The translations under genes were made by a program, and so were the position numbers. This document shows, piece after piece, positions 50,980 through 60,097 of a DNA stretch of 64,000 nt. The stretch is from positions 1-64,000 of the forward strand of contig NZ_JAMTCT010000004.1 of assembly GCF_024171995.1 (NCBI RefSeq). The letters run 5' to 3'. Numbering within the stretch: position 1 is the first letter of the stretch; every line of letters begins with the position of its first letter. The notes below the pieces were generated by a model that worked only from the letters and a program-made list of their open reading frames with translations, was not told the origin of the DNA and did not search any database. The stretch is from Promicromonospora umidemergens (GTDB taxonomy: Bacteria > Actinomycetota > Actinomycetes > Actinomycetales > Cellulomonadaceae).

Positions 50980-52733
50980 CACTGCTCCTCCCCGGGAACC
51001 ACTGTGTCGCGTTCATTCGTGTCAGCGAGCTGGTCGATCTGCCGCTCCTGCAGGGCACCGGTGAACAGCCACACATCATCGATCGCCCCCGGCCACGCGC
51101 CGGCCGGGCTCCCGGCATCGACCCTCCGGCCCAGGTGCAACCGGTCCGGCGGGTCAGTGAGCACCACCCCATCGGCCGGGCCCGTGCCGGTCTCGCCCGC
51201 GTCGTCGATGCTGTCGCCGTTGACGTACAGGCGTAGACGCTTGGACGGGGCATCCCACGTCACTGCGATGTGGAACAGGCTGTACGCGAACGGGTTCGCC
51301 GCGTCCACCACCGTCCGCACCGGCGCGCTCGTGGCGTCCTTTGCCCTGGCCTCCAGCTCCCAACGCACCACGCCGAGACCAGTCTCCTGATCCGGATAGG
51401 GGACCGCCTGTACCTGGATCAGGTCCTCGGTGGCACCGGACAGCGACAAGAACGTCATCGGCGGCCCGTCCGGCGCCGGCGCGGCAGGCAATCCGCCATA
51501 GCCGGTGACAGTGAACGACTTGCCCCAGTCCAGCGGCAGACCGCCCCCCGGTGTGGACGCCGCCCCCAGCTGCGTCCCGCCGGCGGCCAGGACGAGGTTG
51601 TGCTCACCGACAACCCCGAAGTCTCCCTCCACCCGTGCGGCATTCTTCAGATGCAGGTCCGGTGCGCCGGGCACCTCGTTCAGGACCCGCGACGGGGAGC
51701 CCGAGTCGTCGACCTGCGAGAACGTCCACCGCGACGTGACCTCCGGCGCCGCCGCCGAGGCGAGCTTCGCCGCCTCGTACGCGGTCACCGCCCGCTCATA
51801 AGTGCGCACATGATCGACCACACCGTCGACGGAGTACTGCGGTGAGCTGCTTCCGTACTTCGCCGCCCCGATCATGATCGGCCCGTCCGACGCCAACCCG
51901 TTCGCCGACTTGGTGGCCCCGCCGACACCGTTGACGTACAGGCGCAACGTGCTCCCGATGTTGTTGTGCACGCCCACCAGGTGGGTCCACTCTCCGACCT
52001 CGACCGGCGCGTCCGACACCGCGACGACAGCACGGGCATCCGGGTCGTCCGCGCTGTACACACCGAACTGCCAGCGCTCGTTCGCCGCCTGGTAATACAG
52101 TTTGAACCCCTGCTTGTGCGTCGAGGCCTGCGACACCACGACCGAACCCGACCTGGCAGGCAGCGCGTCCAGCTTCACCCATGCCTCGACCGAGAACGTG
52201 TGCTGCGTGCTCAACCGGCCCACGGACGAGGTCACATAGTCGCCCGACCCGTCCAGCGCCAGGCCGGCACCCGAGAACGAGTCCTCGTCGGTGACGTGCG
52301 CATTGCCCGCCGGGGCGTACCCCGAACCGCCCTCATCGAACGTCCACTGACCGCCCGGCGGCGCGCCAGCACCCACACGGAACAAGTACGTCCGAATATC
52401 GGACGGGTTGCCGGCGGCGTCGAACGCCTGCACCGTCACCCGGTGCACACCCGTGTTCTGCGGGTTCACCCACACCCACGGCGAGGAGACCGAACGCTCC
52501 TGATCCGACTGCGGGTTCTGATTGATCCCGTACCGGAACTTGACCACATCAGGACTCGTCGTCGTGAAGCCGAAACGCCCGCTGTGCCCCACACCGCGAT
52601 GCCACGGGTCCTCCGGGTCTTCCGTGTTCGACTCCGGATAAGTGGTCGAGGAGATCTTCGGCGCCACAGGCCGGTTCGGATCATAGGTAAAGAAGCATGC
52701 GTCCGACCACGGGCCATAGCCTCGATCATTCAC
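50979..52733 (-). CDS. LamG-domain secreted protein, 3' part of a gene split by an IS
   Basis: This is a 584-residue open frame without signal peptide, starting artificially near the IS boundary with YGPWSDACFFTYDPNRPVAP, a partial Ig-like domain. Two LamG (concanavalin-like) domains follow: FSVEAWVKLDALPARSGSVV ... LYVNGVGG, and FHIAVTWDAPSKRLRLYVNG ... DDVWLFTGAL. Such proteins bind glycans or act as surface shells for RHS toxins. The start looks truncated, and the 54423-56369 gene beyond the IS has the missing N-terminus, so both were probably one gene. Expression now is doubtful. Confidence 0.75.
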   Translation of the reverse strand: MNDRGYGPWSDACFFTYDPNRPVAPKISSTTYPESNTEDPEDPWHRGVGHSGRFGFTTTSPDVVKFRYGINQNPQSDQERSVSSPWVWVNPQNTGVHRVTVQAFDAAGNPSDIRTYLFRVGAGAPPGGQWTFDEGGSGYAPAGNAHVTDEDSFSGAGLALDGSGDYVTSSVGRLSTQHTFSVEAWVKLDALPARSGSVVVSQASTHKQGFKLYYQAANERWQFGVYSADDPDARAVVAVSDAPVEVGEWTHLVGVHNNIGSTLRLYVNGVGGATKSANGLASDGPIMIGAAKYGSSSPQYSVDGVVDHVRTYERAVTAYEAAKLASAAAPEVTSRWTFSQVDDSGSPSRVLNEVPGAPDLHLKNAARVEGDFGVVGEHNLVLAAGGTQLGAASTPGGGLPLDWGKSFTVTGYGGLPAAPAPDGPPMTFLSLSGATEDLIQVQAVPYPDQETGLGVVRWELEARAKDATSAPVRTVVDAANPFAYSLFHIAVTWDAPSKRLRLYVNGDSIDDAGETGTGPADGVVLTDPPDRLHLGRRVDAGSPAGAWPGAIDDVWLFTGALQERQIDQLADTNERDTVVPGEEQ

Positions 52734-52734
52734 A

Positions 52735-54422
52735 TGGTGGGTAGCCCGGCCTGACGGTTTCGTCCGATGTGTGGCTTGGCCGTGTTTGGCAGTGTTTCGC
52801 TATCGCGTGTCGCTGCGTGCGCCGGTTCCGGCCGGGGTCTTGCGGTCGCTCCGTTCCAGCTCGTGGGAACAGTCGTCGGGCTGGTCAGGTCACGGCGGGC
52901 AGGGCCGCGAGGCGGTGCCAGGCGGTGGTGATCGCGTCGGTGTGGGGATGGTTGCGGTCGAAGCGCAGCCACCTTTTGTGGGCGTGGTTGGCCAGGCGGG
53001 CGGGCAGCCGGTAGACGAGCTCACGCATCGTTGCTGGTTCGGCTTTCGCCAGGAGTGGGTGGTCGGCGAAGGCGAGCAGCCGGGTCCAGACGTCGAGGTC
53101 ACGAGCGATGCCGGTTAGCAGGACCCAGGCGGTGTTGATCCGCCAGGACGCTGAGGGCAGCAGACCCAGGCCGGTGCTCTTCGCGGCCCGGACGTGGTCC
53201 TCGACGACCGCGTGATGGCGGTGCAGGACATCGAGCCACTGCGGATGAGAGCTGCCCGGGATACCCCGCATCCGGTTGATGTTCGTCGCGGTGATCGCAT
53301 ACTTCCACCCGGTGGCCTTCTCCAGGGCGGTGACCTTCCCCGCGGCCTGGTCCCGTGGCGCGATCGGGACCCGGCGCACGATCAGGCGCATGGTCGCGGG
53401 CCAGCCGGGCCGCTTCGCCAGCCCGGTCAGCTCGGCGACATGCCCGTACTCCGACCGGGTCGTGCCGCTGGTCCCGTCGTCATAGTGGACGGGTGGGGCG
53501 ATCGTGCCGTCCTGGTCGAGGTAGGGCGCCCACGCCCGCTCGGGCAAGGCCTTGATCGCCGTCTCCTCGAGCGTGGTGATGCTCCAGCCGATCGTCCACG
53601 CCACCCGGCGCCGGGTCGTGCCCAGCTTTTCCAGGTGACCGATCGTGTCGTGGGACGCGCCGGCGCCGTCGATCCGGACCAGCAGCTTGGAGTGCCGGCC
53701 CTCGTCAGAAATCTGCGCAAGGACCTCGTCCAGCACGGTGACGTGGTCGGTGGCCGTGTTCGAGCCCGCGTTCCCGGGCCGCGGCAAGATGTTCAGGGAC
53801 TCGCCGGTGTTCGCGATCCACCCGCCGAGGTGGTGGTGCCCGAACCCGCCCTTGTAGGTCCCCGTCGCGTTCTGCTTACGGGAGTGGCAGCCCACGATCG
53901 TGGCGTCCAGGTCCACGACGATCCACCCGTGAAGGCGTTTGCCGCCGACCTGCAGCCACGGGAAGCCGCCCGGGCGCGCGGCCAGCATCCGCCACAGCGT
54001 CCTGCGGCTTCTGGCGCGAGCGCGCGACAAACGCTTCAACGCCCGCTCGTCGATGGAGTCCAGGGTCCGCCACAACGTCGAGTCGGACCCGCACGAGCCG
54101 AACGTGCCGGCATGCCCGGCGAGTATCCGCTCGACCTGGGACAGGTTCCTGGCGCCGGCAGCGATCGCGGACGCGGCACCCACGAGCACCGCTCCGCGGC
54201 AGATTCGCTCGACCCTGCCCGGCCCGAACACCTCACCGATCCGGCCGGTCAGGCCGACGGCGTCGGCCGTCTTGCGCAGCAGCACCACACCGGCATCCTT
54301 GACCAGCCCCCGACCATCAGCGGTCACTTCGAAACGCGCGTCCCACGCGGTAGTCTCTGACACCGAAAAGGTGCTCCGTCCTGCTGTTCAGATGTGTTCC
54401 TAGACAGTCACATCCTTGCAGG
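52735..54422. mobile_element. IS1380-family insertion sequence (ends approximate)
   Basis: An intact transposase gene lies between two halves of what appears to be one surface-protein gene. The outer limits are set by loss of host-gene reading (about 52735 and 54422). I could not define the terminal inverted repeats or a target duplication by eye, so the ends are approximate. A second, older IS1380-type relic lies at 41975-42190. Confidence 0.6.
52885..54363 (-). CDS. IS1380-family transposase
   Basis: This is a 492-residue protein from GTG 54363. It begins with a typical N-terminal segment (DGRGLVKDAGVVLLRKTADA), then the DDE catalytic region WIVVDLDATIVGCHSRKQNA and LLVRIDGAGASHDTI, and ends with the C-terminal helical part INTAWVLLTGIARDLDVWTR and basic KRWLRFDRNHPHTD. 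Length and order fit complete IS1380 transposases, so the element may still be mobile. Confidence 0.9.
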   Translation of the reverse strand: MSETTAWDARFEVTADGRGLVKDAGVVLLRKTADAVGLTGRIGEVFGPGRVERICRGAVLVGAASAIAAGARNLSQVERILAGHAGTFGSCGSDSTLWRTLDSIDERALKRLSRARARSRRTLWRMLAARPGGFPWLQVGGKRLHGWIVVDLDATIVGCHSRKQNATGTYKGGFGHHHLGGWIANTGESLNILPRPGNAGSNTATDHVTVLDEVLAQISDEGRHSKLLVRIDGAGASHDTIGHLEKLGTTRRRVAWTIGWSITTLEETAIKALPERAWAPYLDQDGTIAPPVHYDDGTSGTTRSEYGHVAELTGLAKRPGWPATMRLIVRRVPIAPRDQAAGKVTALEKATGWKYAITATNINRMRGIPGSSHPQWLDVLHRHHAVVEDHVRAAKSTGLGLLPSASWRINTAWVLLTGIARDLDVWTRLLAFADHPLLAKAEPATMRELVYRLPARLANHAHKRWLRFDRNHPHTDAITTAWHRLAALPAVT

Positions 54423-56369
54423 TCAGAGCGCCTTTTCCCTTCTCATGACCCAGTCAGCCGTGAAGCATCGAGGATAGGACCTGCCGTCATAAACGCGCAC
54501 CGTCCAGCGTGACGTACCACCGCCCTCGGGCACGCTGGACGGCATCGGCACCGAGAACGCCGACCCCGACCTCTTACCCGTCGACGGCACCAGGCCCGAG
54601 GACCAGTACTGAGTCCACGTCCCACCGATCCAGTCCTGCAACCGGAACTGGACCTTGATCCTGTCCCCGTCATCATCGCTCGCGCGCGCGACGGTCATCT
54701 TGCCCTTGGTGCGGAAGATCGCCGGATCCGAATGCGACGCACACAAGCCGCCGTATTCCAGACTCATCGCCCTGGTCGAGACCTTGTCCGGCGGCACGTT
54801 GTACTGAACGCGCAGATACGCGTTCTTCGAGAACTTCTTCCAATGATTCCTGTCGGACTCGCTGTCGGCACGCAGGCCAAGAGTCACCTGGTTGCCGTTC
54901 GCGTCCGCGCGGTCCTGGATCAAGCCCCTGATCGGGAACTCCGCCGTAGCCGCCGGCGCGCACCCTGCCTGGCTGCCGCCATAGGCGAAGCTCTCGCTGC
55001 GGACCTTCGAGAGGTAGAAACCCGACGCCGTGACCGTGTTCCAGGTGGTGTTCTGGTTGATCGCCCTCGTGTAATACAGATGCACGGCGCGGTCCGAGCA
55101 CTGGGCCGAATGAGTATTGGGCACATTGAACGACGCGTTCAAGATGGTCTTGCCGCGATAGGCCGAGGTGTCGAACTGCCAGAACAAGCGGTACGTCGAC
55201 CCGTCGTAGCAGCCCATCCAGCCCTGGCAGGTGCCCAGGCCTGCGGTGGAGTCCCCCTTGAACTGCCAGTACGACTGCGACGGGTACGCCTTGTTCGGGC
55301 CCGTCCACGCCGTCGGCTTCTTCGTCAACCACTGAGGATCCACCACGATCGGGAAAGCCGCGTCAGGATCCTCCAGAAGCCCCTGGTCCGGTACCAGGCT
55401 CAGCTCGTCGCCGTCCGCCGAGACCTCCACCTCGACCGGAGCAACCCGCCCCTGACCGGACCCATCCTCACCCGCGCCGTCACCAGCCGAGCTGTCTGCT
55501 GTCACGGCGCCAGCAGCAGCCCGCTGTGCGCCGTCGGAATCGGCGGCGGCAAGCTCCGATCCCACCTCGGTCGAGCCTGCTTCCCACATCGAGGCCGGAG
55601 GCGTCACGAACACAGGGGATCCGGTGCTCGCGTCCACCGCCTCCAGACCACCCTCCGGCGCGACAACCACCTCCAGGCCCTCCCCGGCGAGGCCGAACGT
55701 GATCTCGTCCAGGGCTGCGGACGCAGCCGCCTCCGGTGTCTTGACGACCAGGTGCGACGCGAAACCGTCCTCCGTGGCCAGCATCCGCAGGTCGACCCCG
55801 TCGATCACCTCCGGGTACAGCGCGCTCGCCCCCTCCAGGACCGGCGTCGGCAGATCTCCGCCCGGCCACGACAGCTCGACCGCGCGCCCGTGCCGCGCCA
55901 TCCGCACCAGCGCACCATCGCCGCCCGCGGAGAACTCCAGCCCGACCGTCGACGCGATCGGGCGCACCGCACCGCCCTCCAGGGCCAGGTCGGTATCTAC
56001 TCGCGCCCATCCCTCGTCCGTGCGGGCCCAGCGTGGAACGGCGTACGACTTCTCCTGCACCGTCCGGTCCGGCATCGCGAAGACCTCGCGGCTCTCGCCG
56101 CGCTTCGACAACAGCTCCACCGGTTCGCCGGTATCGGCTGCCTCGTCCAGCGCCCGCTGGAGCGAGGAACGCTCCGGGTCAAGCTCTGTCCCCTCGAGAG
56201 CGAGCGAGGGTTCCTCCGGCCCCGGGTCCATGGCCTCCTCGGCGAGCGCGACACTCGAGCCGCTCAGCACGAGAGCGCAAACGCCTAGCGCGCCAACCAG
56301 CCCTCGTATGATCCGACGCACCCTCGCGCCCGCGAACCGTCGCACTTTCACCCTCACCCTCACCAGCAT
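54423..56369 (-). CDS. Secreted DNRLRE-type protein, 5' part of a gene split by an IS
   Basis: ATG 56369 gives 648 residues. After a basic start, IIRGLVGALGVCALVLSGSS is the signal peptide. A beta-rich region (SYAVPRWARTDEGWARVDTD) is followed by PIVVDPQWLTKKPTAWTGPN and YRLFWQFDTSAYRGKTILNA, DRAVHLYYTRAINQNTTWNT, a DNRLRE-like adhesion domain, then an Ig-like domain ending RWTVRVYDGRSYPR before an abnormal basic tail VMRREKAL at the IS boundary. The next Ig/LamG domains lie beyond the IS. Together with the downstream RHS gene it forms a surface/toxin operon. Confidence 0.75.
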   Translation of the reverse strand: MLVRVRVKVRRFAGARVRRIIRGLVGALGVCALVLSGSSVALAEEAMDPGPEEPSLALEGTELDPERSSLQRALDEAADTGEPVELLSKRGESREVFAMPDRTVQEKSYAVPRWARTDEGWARVDTDLALEGGAVRPIASTVGLEFSAGGDGALVRMARHGRAVELSWPGGDLPTPVLEGASALYPEVIDGVDLRMLATEDGFASHLVVKTPEAAASAALDEITFGLAGEGLEVVVAPEGGLEAVDASTGSPVFVTPPASMWEAGSTEVGSELAAADSDGAQRAAAGAVTADSSAGDGAGEDGSGQGRVAPVEVEVSADGDELSLVPDQGLLEDPDAAFPIVVDPQWLTKKPTAWTGPNKAYPSQSYWQFKGDSTAGLGTCQGWMGCYDGSTYRLFWQFDTSAYRGKTILNASFNVPNTHSAQCSDRAVHLYYTRAINQNTTWNTVTASGFYLSKVRSESFAYGGSQAGCAPAATAEFPIRGLIQDRADANGNQVTLGLRADSESDRNHWKKFSKNAYLRVQYNVPPDKVSTRAMSLEYGGLCASHSDPAIFRTKGKMTVARASDDDGDRIKVQFRLQDWIGGTWTQYWSSGLVPSTGKRSGSAFSVPMPSSVPEGGGTSRWTVRVYDGRSYPRCFTADWVMRREKAL

Positions 56370-56699
56370 CTGACAGGACCGGGGAGAACATAGCCGACAT
56401 ACAGGCGCAGTCTTGACCAGATAAAGCATCGCCAGCGGGTGATTTCTTACCTAATGGCTGGTTCTCGTCCCCGGCAAGGTCAGGAACGAGGTGCCACCAC
56501 CACCATTTCTCGGCAAGGATGCCGACGAGCCACGCCGGGCGACGGTCATGAGGTCGTCGCCAGTCTGCTTTGACGGGTCTGGCACGCCGAACATCGTTCC
56601 GGCAGCAGTTGCTAGCACCACAAGTCGGGTGTCGTCTTCGGGGCAGCAGCATGACCTGGCCAGCGAGGACGCGAGATTATCTTGGGCCGCGCGAATGAT
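56370..56699. other. Intergenic region between toxin operon and conjugation operon
   Basis: No gene with a good start was found. A minus-strand frame from about 56695 to the TAG at 56451 is open and protein-like (VVLATAAGTMFGVPDPSKQT, GDDLMTVARRGSSASLPRNG) but lacks a start codon with a ribosome site, so it may be a remnant. The promoter of the surface-protein operon should lie near 56380-56450. Confidence 0.3.
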
Positions 56700-56757
56700 G
56701 AGTTGGTGTGCGTTGCCTGACCTGCAAGAACGGCCCGCACACCCGAGGTGTGCAGGC
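56700..56757 (+). promoter_or_regulatory. Control element B: copy of the GGTGTGCG element
   Basis: GAGTTGGTGTGCG starts at 56700; TGACCTGC follows; GCACACC-CGA-GGTGTGC (56737-56753) is a 7-bp inverted repeat. This mirrors element A at 29552-29606 (same GAGTTGGTGTGCG, same TGACCTGC, and the inverted repeat at nearly the same offset, 37 versus 38 bases). It ends about 45 bases before the conjugation operon and is a candidate shared operator. Confidence 0.6.
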
Positions 56758-56803
56758 CGACCGGTGAGCGGAAAGCGTGCGTTGGATCGTCAAGGTCGAG
56801 CCC

Positions 56804-57592
56804 ATGGACACCACGCACGCAGCCGGCCAGACGCGGCTGGCGGCGGTACGCGACAGCACCGACGCCACCGGAGCCGTGGACGCGGCGCGGGTGCTTGTGG
56901 CCGCGGGCGTGCCGGTCTTCCCATGCATCCAGGGCAGCTCCCGCCCGCTGACTGGCAGAGGTCCTCGAGGCGCGTCCACCGACCCGGACCGGGTGGCGTG
57001 GTGGTGGTCGCGGTACCCCACCACCAACCTCGCGATACCGACCGGAGCCCTATCCGGGCTGGACGTTGTGGAGGTCCACCCCGCTCGCGGTGCCCGGTCG
57101 GGCTTCGACCAGATCCGGCGAGCTGTGCGTGCGGGCCTGGTGCCTCGGCCCGGTCTGATGGTCGCCACGCCGTCGGGCGGGCTCCAGTTGTACTTCCCTC
57201 GTTTCCTCGCCACCGCCCAGCAGTCGTGGACCGCGCCTGAGCCCAGACTCGGGTTCCACGGCGAGGGCGGGTATGTCCTGCTGCCGCCGTCGCTGGTCCA
57301 ACGATCCGACGGGGCGGTAGCGCGGTACCGGCTGGTCGGGGCTGTCCAGGGCCCGACGGGCTCGGTCGACGGCCTCGCTCTTCGCCGCTTCGTGGATCCG
57401 ACCTGGCTCCGGACCCAGCTGCCGGCACACCCATCGGCGACGCGACGACGCACGGCCCCCGGCAGTGCGGCGCGAACCCCGCACACCCCTGTCCCGAACT
57501 CCGCTGCCGCCGTCACAGATGGTGTGCGGTACCTGTCTCGTCCCGACCCCGGTGACCCAGGTCGTCGGCCTCCCGAGGTGGTGAGCCTGTGA
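56804..57592 (+). CDS. Prim-Pol (bifunctional primase/polymerase N-domain) protein with altered active site
   Basis: This is a 262-residue protein from ATG 56804. The fold is that of the archaeo-eukaryotic-type Prim-Pol domain: AARVLVAAGVPVFPCIQGSS, RPLTGRGPRGASTDPDRVAW, NLAIPTGALSGLDVVEVHPA and GLMVATPSGGLQLYFPRF, then GEGGYVLLPPSLV. In active members motif I is hhhDhD and motif II ends GGxHhYF. Here these read VVEVH and GGLQLYF, so catalytic Asp and His positions are replaced. It may bind DNA or partners rather than synthesise primers. It heads the conjugation operon. Confidence 0.8.
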   Translation: MDTTHAAGQTRLAAVRDSTDATGAVDAARVLVAAGVPVFPCIQGSSRPLTGRGPRGASTDPDRVAWWWSRYPTTNLAIPTGALSGLDVVEVHPARGARSGFDQIRRAVRAGLVPRPGLMVATPSGGLQLYFPRFLATAQQSWTAPEPRLGFHGEGGYVLLPPSLVQRSDGAVARYRLVGAVQGPTGSVDGLALRRFVDPTWLRTQLPAHPSATRRRTAPGSAARTPHTPVPNSAAAVTDGVRYLSRPDPGDPGRRPPEVVSL

Positions 57593-58017
57593 ATCCCCAT
57601 GGCTCCTTCCCGCAGCATGGTCGTGGCCCGCGCTCCGGACCGGCCCAGCCCACGGCCCCGGCGTCGTCGCCGGACGCGAATCCCGCCGCGTACGACGACG
57701 CGGCCCGCCGCAAGACCGCACAGCGCAAGACGCCGGGCCGGTCGACGAAGGACCCGCAGGTGACGTGGATCCGAGCCGGGGACCTCCCGACCGTGCTGAC
57801 CGGGCGGGTTCTGGCGCGAGGCGTGGACCTGCACGCTGCTCTGGTCCGCCGTGCCCTGCGTCGCCCCACCGCCGCGGCCAAGAAGGCCGCAGGCGCCGCG
57901 AAACGTCTGGTCATCCCGAGCCGGACTCCGCAGTCCCCCGAGACCTCCACCGCGGCACGCACTTCGCGTGTCCGGGAGTCGAGACCGCAACAAGGCACCG
58001 AAGGGATGGGCATCTGA
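57589..58017 (+). CDS. Small basic protein of unknown function
   Basis: This is a 142-residue protein from GTG 57589, overlapping the previous stop (GTGA) and the next start (TGATG). The N-terminal half is Pro/Ser/Arg-rich and disordered; a short ordered core reads VTWIRAGDLPTVLTGRVLAR and GVDLHAALVRRALRR, followed by a Lys/Ala stretch. No family is recognised. The basic nature suggests nucleic-acid or partner binding in the transfer operon. Confidence 0.6.
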   Translation: MNPHGSFPQHGRGPRSGPAQPTAPASSPDANPAAYDDAARRKTAQRKTPGRSTKDPQVTWIRAGDLPTVLTGRVLARGVDLHAALVRRALRRPTAAAKKAAGAAKRLVIPSRTPQSPETSTAARTSRVRESRPQQGTEGMGI

Positions 58018-58988
58018 TGACCACGACCACGCTCTCCACGACCTCCACCTCCACCGCACCCGGGACGAGTACTCCCGACGTCGGGCGCCCGTTGTTCGCG
58101 ACCGGTGAAGGGCTGCGGGTCCTGCTGATCCGTCTGCACATCGACGGCCCGAACGCCTGGGCCGAAGACCCGGACGCGACGGAGCTCCTCGAGTTCTGCA
58201 TGCTCAAGTACGCGGCGCTGGCGCACCGGTACCGGCAGAGCCAGCAGGACGCCGCCGTCGCGGCGTTCGAGGTCCTGCGGGCACCGGCCACCCTGGAGGC
58301 TCAGGACCCGTGGGGTGTGGTGACCCGCGCGGTACAGCTCTCGCTGATGGCCGAGGACCGCGCCAACGGGCTGCTGTGCGACCAGTCCCGCGCCCGGCGG
58401 CTGCTGACGTCCGACCAGCACGACGCCACCCGGTTCACGGACTACGAGCTGGATGGCGCCCGCAGCCTCGACACCCTCCCGACCGCCGCGGACGCGGTGG
58501 ACACTATCTCGCTCGACCCCGCCGTGCTGGACCATCTCGATGCCGTCGACGTCACCTCGTCGCGGCCGTCGCAGATCGCGCCGGTCGAGGCCCGCACCGC
58601 GCTGGACATCGCGGCCAAGGTCCTGGCCGGCTTCGGCTGGGACCCCACCGACGCGCGCGCATGCCTGGCCTACATCACCGAGCGCCTCACGATCACCGGG
58701 GACCCCGGTCGCGCGTTCGAGTACCTCCGGCGGGACAAGAACGCGCTGGGCAGGTTCGATCTGGAGCTGCGGCAGTGGACCGCGCTGTGCGCCGTCGTCC
58801 TCGGCCACCCCCACCACCCTGCCCTCGCGGTCCGCGACGGACTACTGGCCCGACTCATGCGAGGCCAGCGCACCACCGAGCTTCTAGCCGACGACCGCCT
58901 GGCCCGCGCCCTCCTGGCCGCCAGCCCCGCCCAGCCGAGCCCGGCAGGTTCGGTGCGGCCCGAACTGCAGGTGGTGTGCGATGCCTGA
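58017..58988 (+). CDS. Conserved-looking helical protein of unknown function
   Basis: This is a 323-residue protein from ATG 58017. A Ser/Thr-rich start is followed by helical segments: LEFCMLKYAALAHRYRQSQQ, DAAVAAFEVLRAPATLEAQD, PWGVVTRAVQLSLMAEDRAN and TDARACLAYITERLTITGDP. The arrangement faintly recalls sigma-factor-like or replication-initiator helices, but no definite domain can be named. It lies between the Prim-Pol and ParB-like genes and overlaps both neighbours, so it is probably part of DNA processing or regulation for transfer. Confidence 0.6.
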   Translation: MTTTTLSTTSTSTAPGTSTPDVGRPLFATGEGLRVLLIRLHIDGPNAWAEDPDATELLEFCMLKYAALAHRYRQSQQDAAVAAFEVLRAPATLEAQDPWGVVTRAVQLSLMAEDRANGLLCDQSRARRLLTSDQHDATRFTDYELDGARSLDTLPTAADAVDTISLDPAVLDHLDAVDVTSSRPSQIAPVEARTALDIAAKVLAGFGWDPTDARACLAYITERLTITGDPGRAFEYLRRDKNALGRFDLELRQWTALCAVVLGHPHHPALAVRDGLLARLMRGQRTTELLADDRLARALLAASPAQPSPAGSVRPELQVVCDA

Positions 58989-60096
58989 ACCCCGTAACCA
59001 GAAGCAGGACTCTGCGGAGGGGCTATTGCGTCTGGACGTCGCGGTCGACTCGATCATCGTCGGGGACCGCCACCGCCAGGACCTGGGCGACATTGACGCC
59101 CTGGCCACCTCGATCGAACGGTTCGGGCTGCTGCAGCCGATCACCGTGACCCCTGACATGCTGCTCGTGTGCGGGTACCGACGCCTGATCGCGATCCAGC
59201 GCCTGGGTTGGACCACCACCCGTCCCTGGGTGCGCCGCGGGATCTCTGACCGGCTGCACGAGGTGCTGGCTGAACGCGACGAGGAGCGGCTGCGCAAACC
59301 CCTCGATGATGTGGAGGCGGGGCAGCTGTATCGGGAGATCAAGCAGCTCCTGGCCGAGGACGCCGCACGCCGTAAGCAGGTCACCCAGTTCCGCGGCCTC
59401 GGCACGCCCACCGACGGTCCGGAAACCGACCTGTCCGGTGGGGCGGTCACAGGCTCCGCAACGGCGGAGGACGAAACGGACAATTATGGTCCCGCCGATT
59501 TGGCGGGACCGTCTGACCTGCGCAATTCCCGACGGCAGGCCGCGCAGATCGTCACCGGGAAGGCGTCGTACTCCCGCCTGGACCGGATCGCTGCTCTGTC
59601 GGACATCGCCGACGACACGACGCGTCCCGACCGGATTCGGATCATGGCCACGGACGCGCTGGAGCAGGTGCGTGCTGGAGCGTCGGTGTTCCCCTTGTAC
59701 GACCGTGTCCGGGCGGAGCTCGCGGCAATCGACCCGAGCGCGCAGGCCGTGGAACCGGTCGGCCAGGACGACGTCGACGAGGTCGTCGCTGCCGCCGTCG
59801 AGCGCCTGGCCCAGCCCGCGCACGAGACCGACCCCGTCGGCAACGGTAAGGCCGACGCCGGGGACAGTCGTAGGCCGGTGAAGCAGCGGCATTCGCTGCG
59901 GGCGTGGGCTCTGCTGTGGCAGGGCATGGACGGGTGGTGGGAGCGCTATGACCCGGCCGACGTCGGCGCCGGCGCGGACGACACGGACTGGGCGGTGTTC
60001 GAGAACGTCCTGGAACACACCTCGAAGTTCGCAGCCGCGGCGCGCGCTGCGCGCGACCAAGCCCAGGCAGCGCGCCGCGACCGGACGGAGGCCTGA
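58981..60096 (+). CDS. ParB N-terminal-domain protein (second copy in window)
   Basis: This is a 371-residue protein from ATG 58981. The ParB/Srx-like domain shows VDSIIVGDRHRQDLGDIDAL, SIERFGLLQPITVTPDMLLV and CGYRRLIAIQRLGW. After the ParB domain comes a helical region with RQAAQIVTGKASYSRLDRIA, resembling an HTH region, and a Trp-rich C-terminus (ALLWQGMDGWWERYDPADVG). It differs from the 570-residue ParB-like protein at 26991-28703. Its location inside the transfer operon suggests a regulator or transfer-DNA-binding protein rather than a partition protein. Confidence 0.8.
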   Translation: MPEPRNQKQDSAEGLLRLDVAVDSIIVGDRHRQDLGDIDALATSIERFGLLQPITVTPDMLLVCGYRRLIAIQRLGWTTTRPWVRRGISDRLHEVLAERDEERLRKPLDDVEAGQLYREIKQLLAEDAARRKQVTQFRGLGTPTDGPETDLSGGAVTGSATAEDETDNYGPADLAGPSDLRNSRRQAAQIVTGKASYSRLDRIAALSDIADDTTRPDRIRIMATDALEQVRAGASVFPLYDRVRAELAAIDPSAQAVEPVGQDDVDEVVAAAVERLAQPAHETDPVGNGKADAGDSRRPVKQRHSLRAWALLWQGMDGWWERYDPADVGAGADDTDWAVFENVLEHTSKFAAAARAARDQAQAARRDRTEA

Positions 60097-60097
60097 G

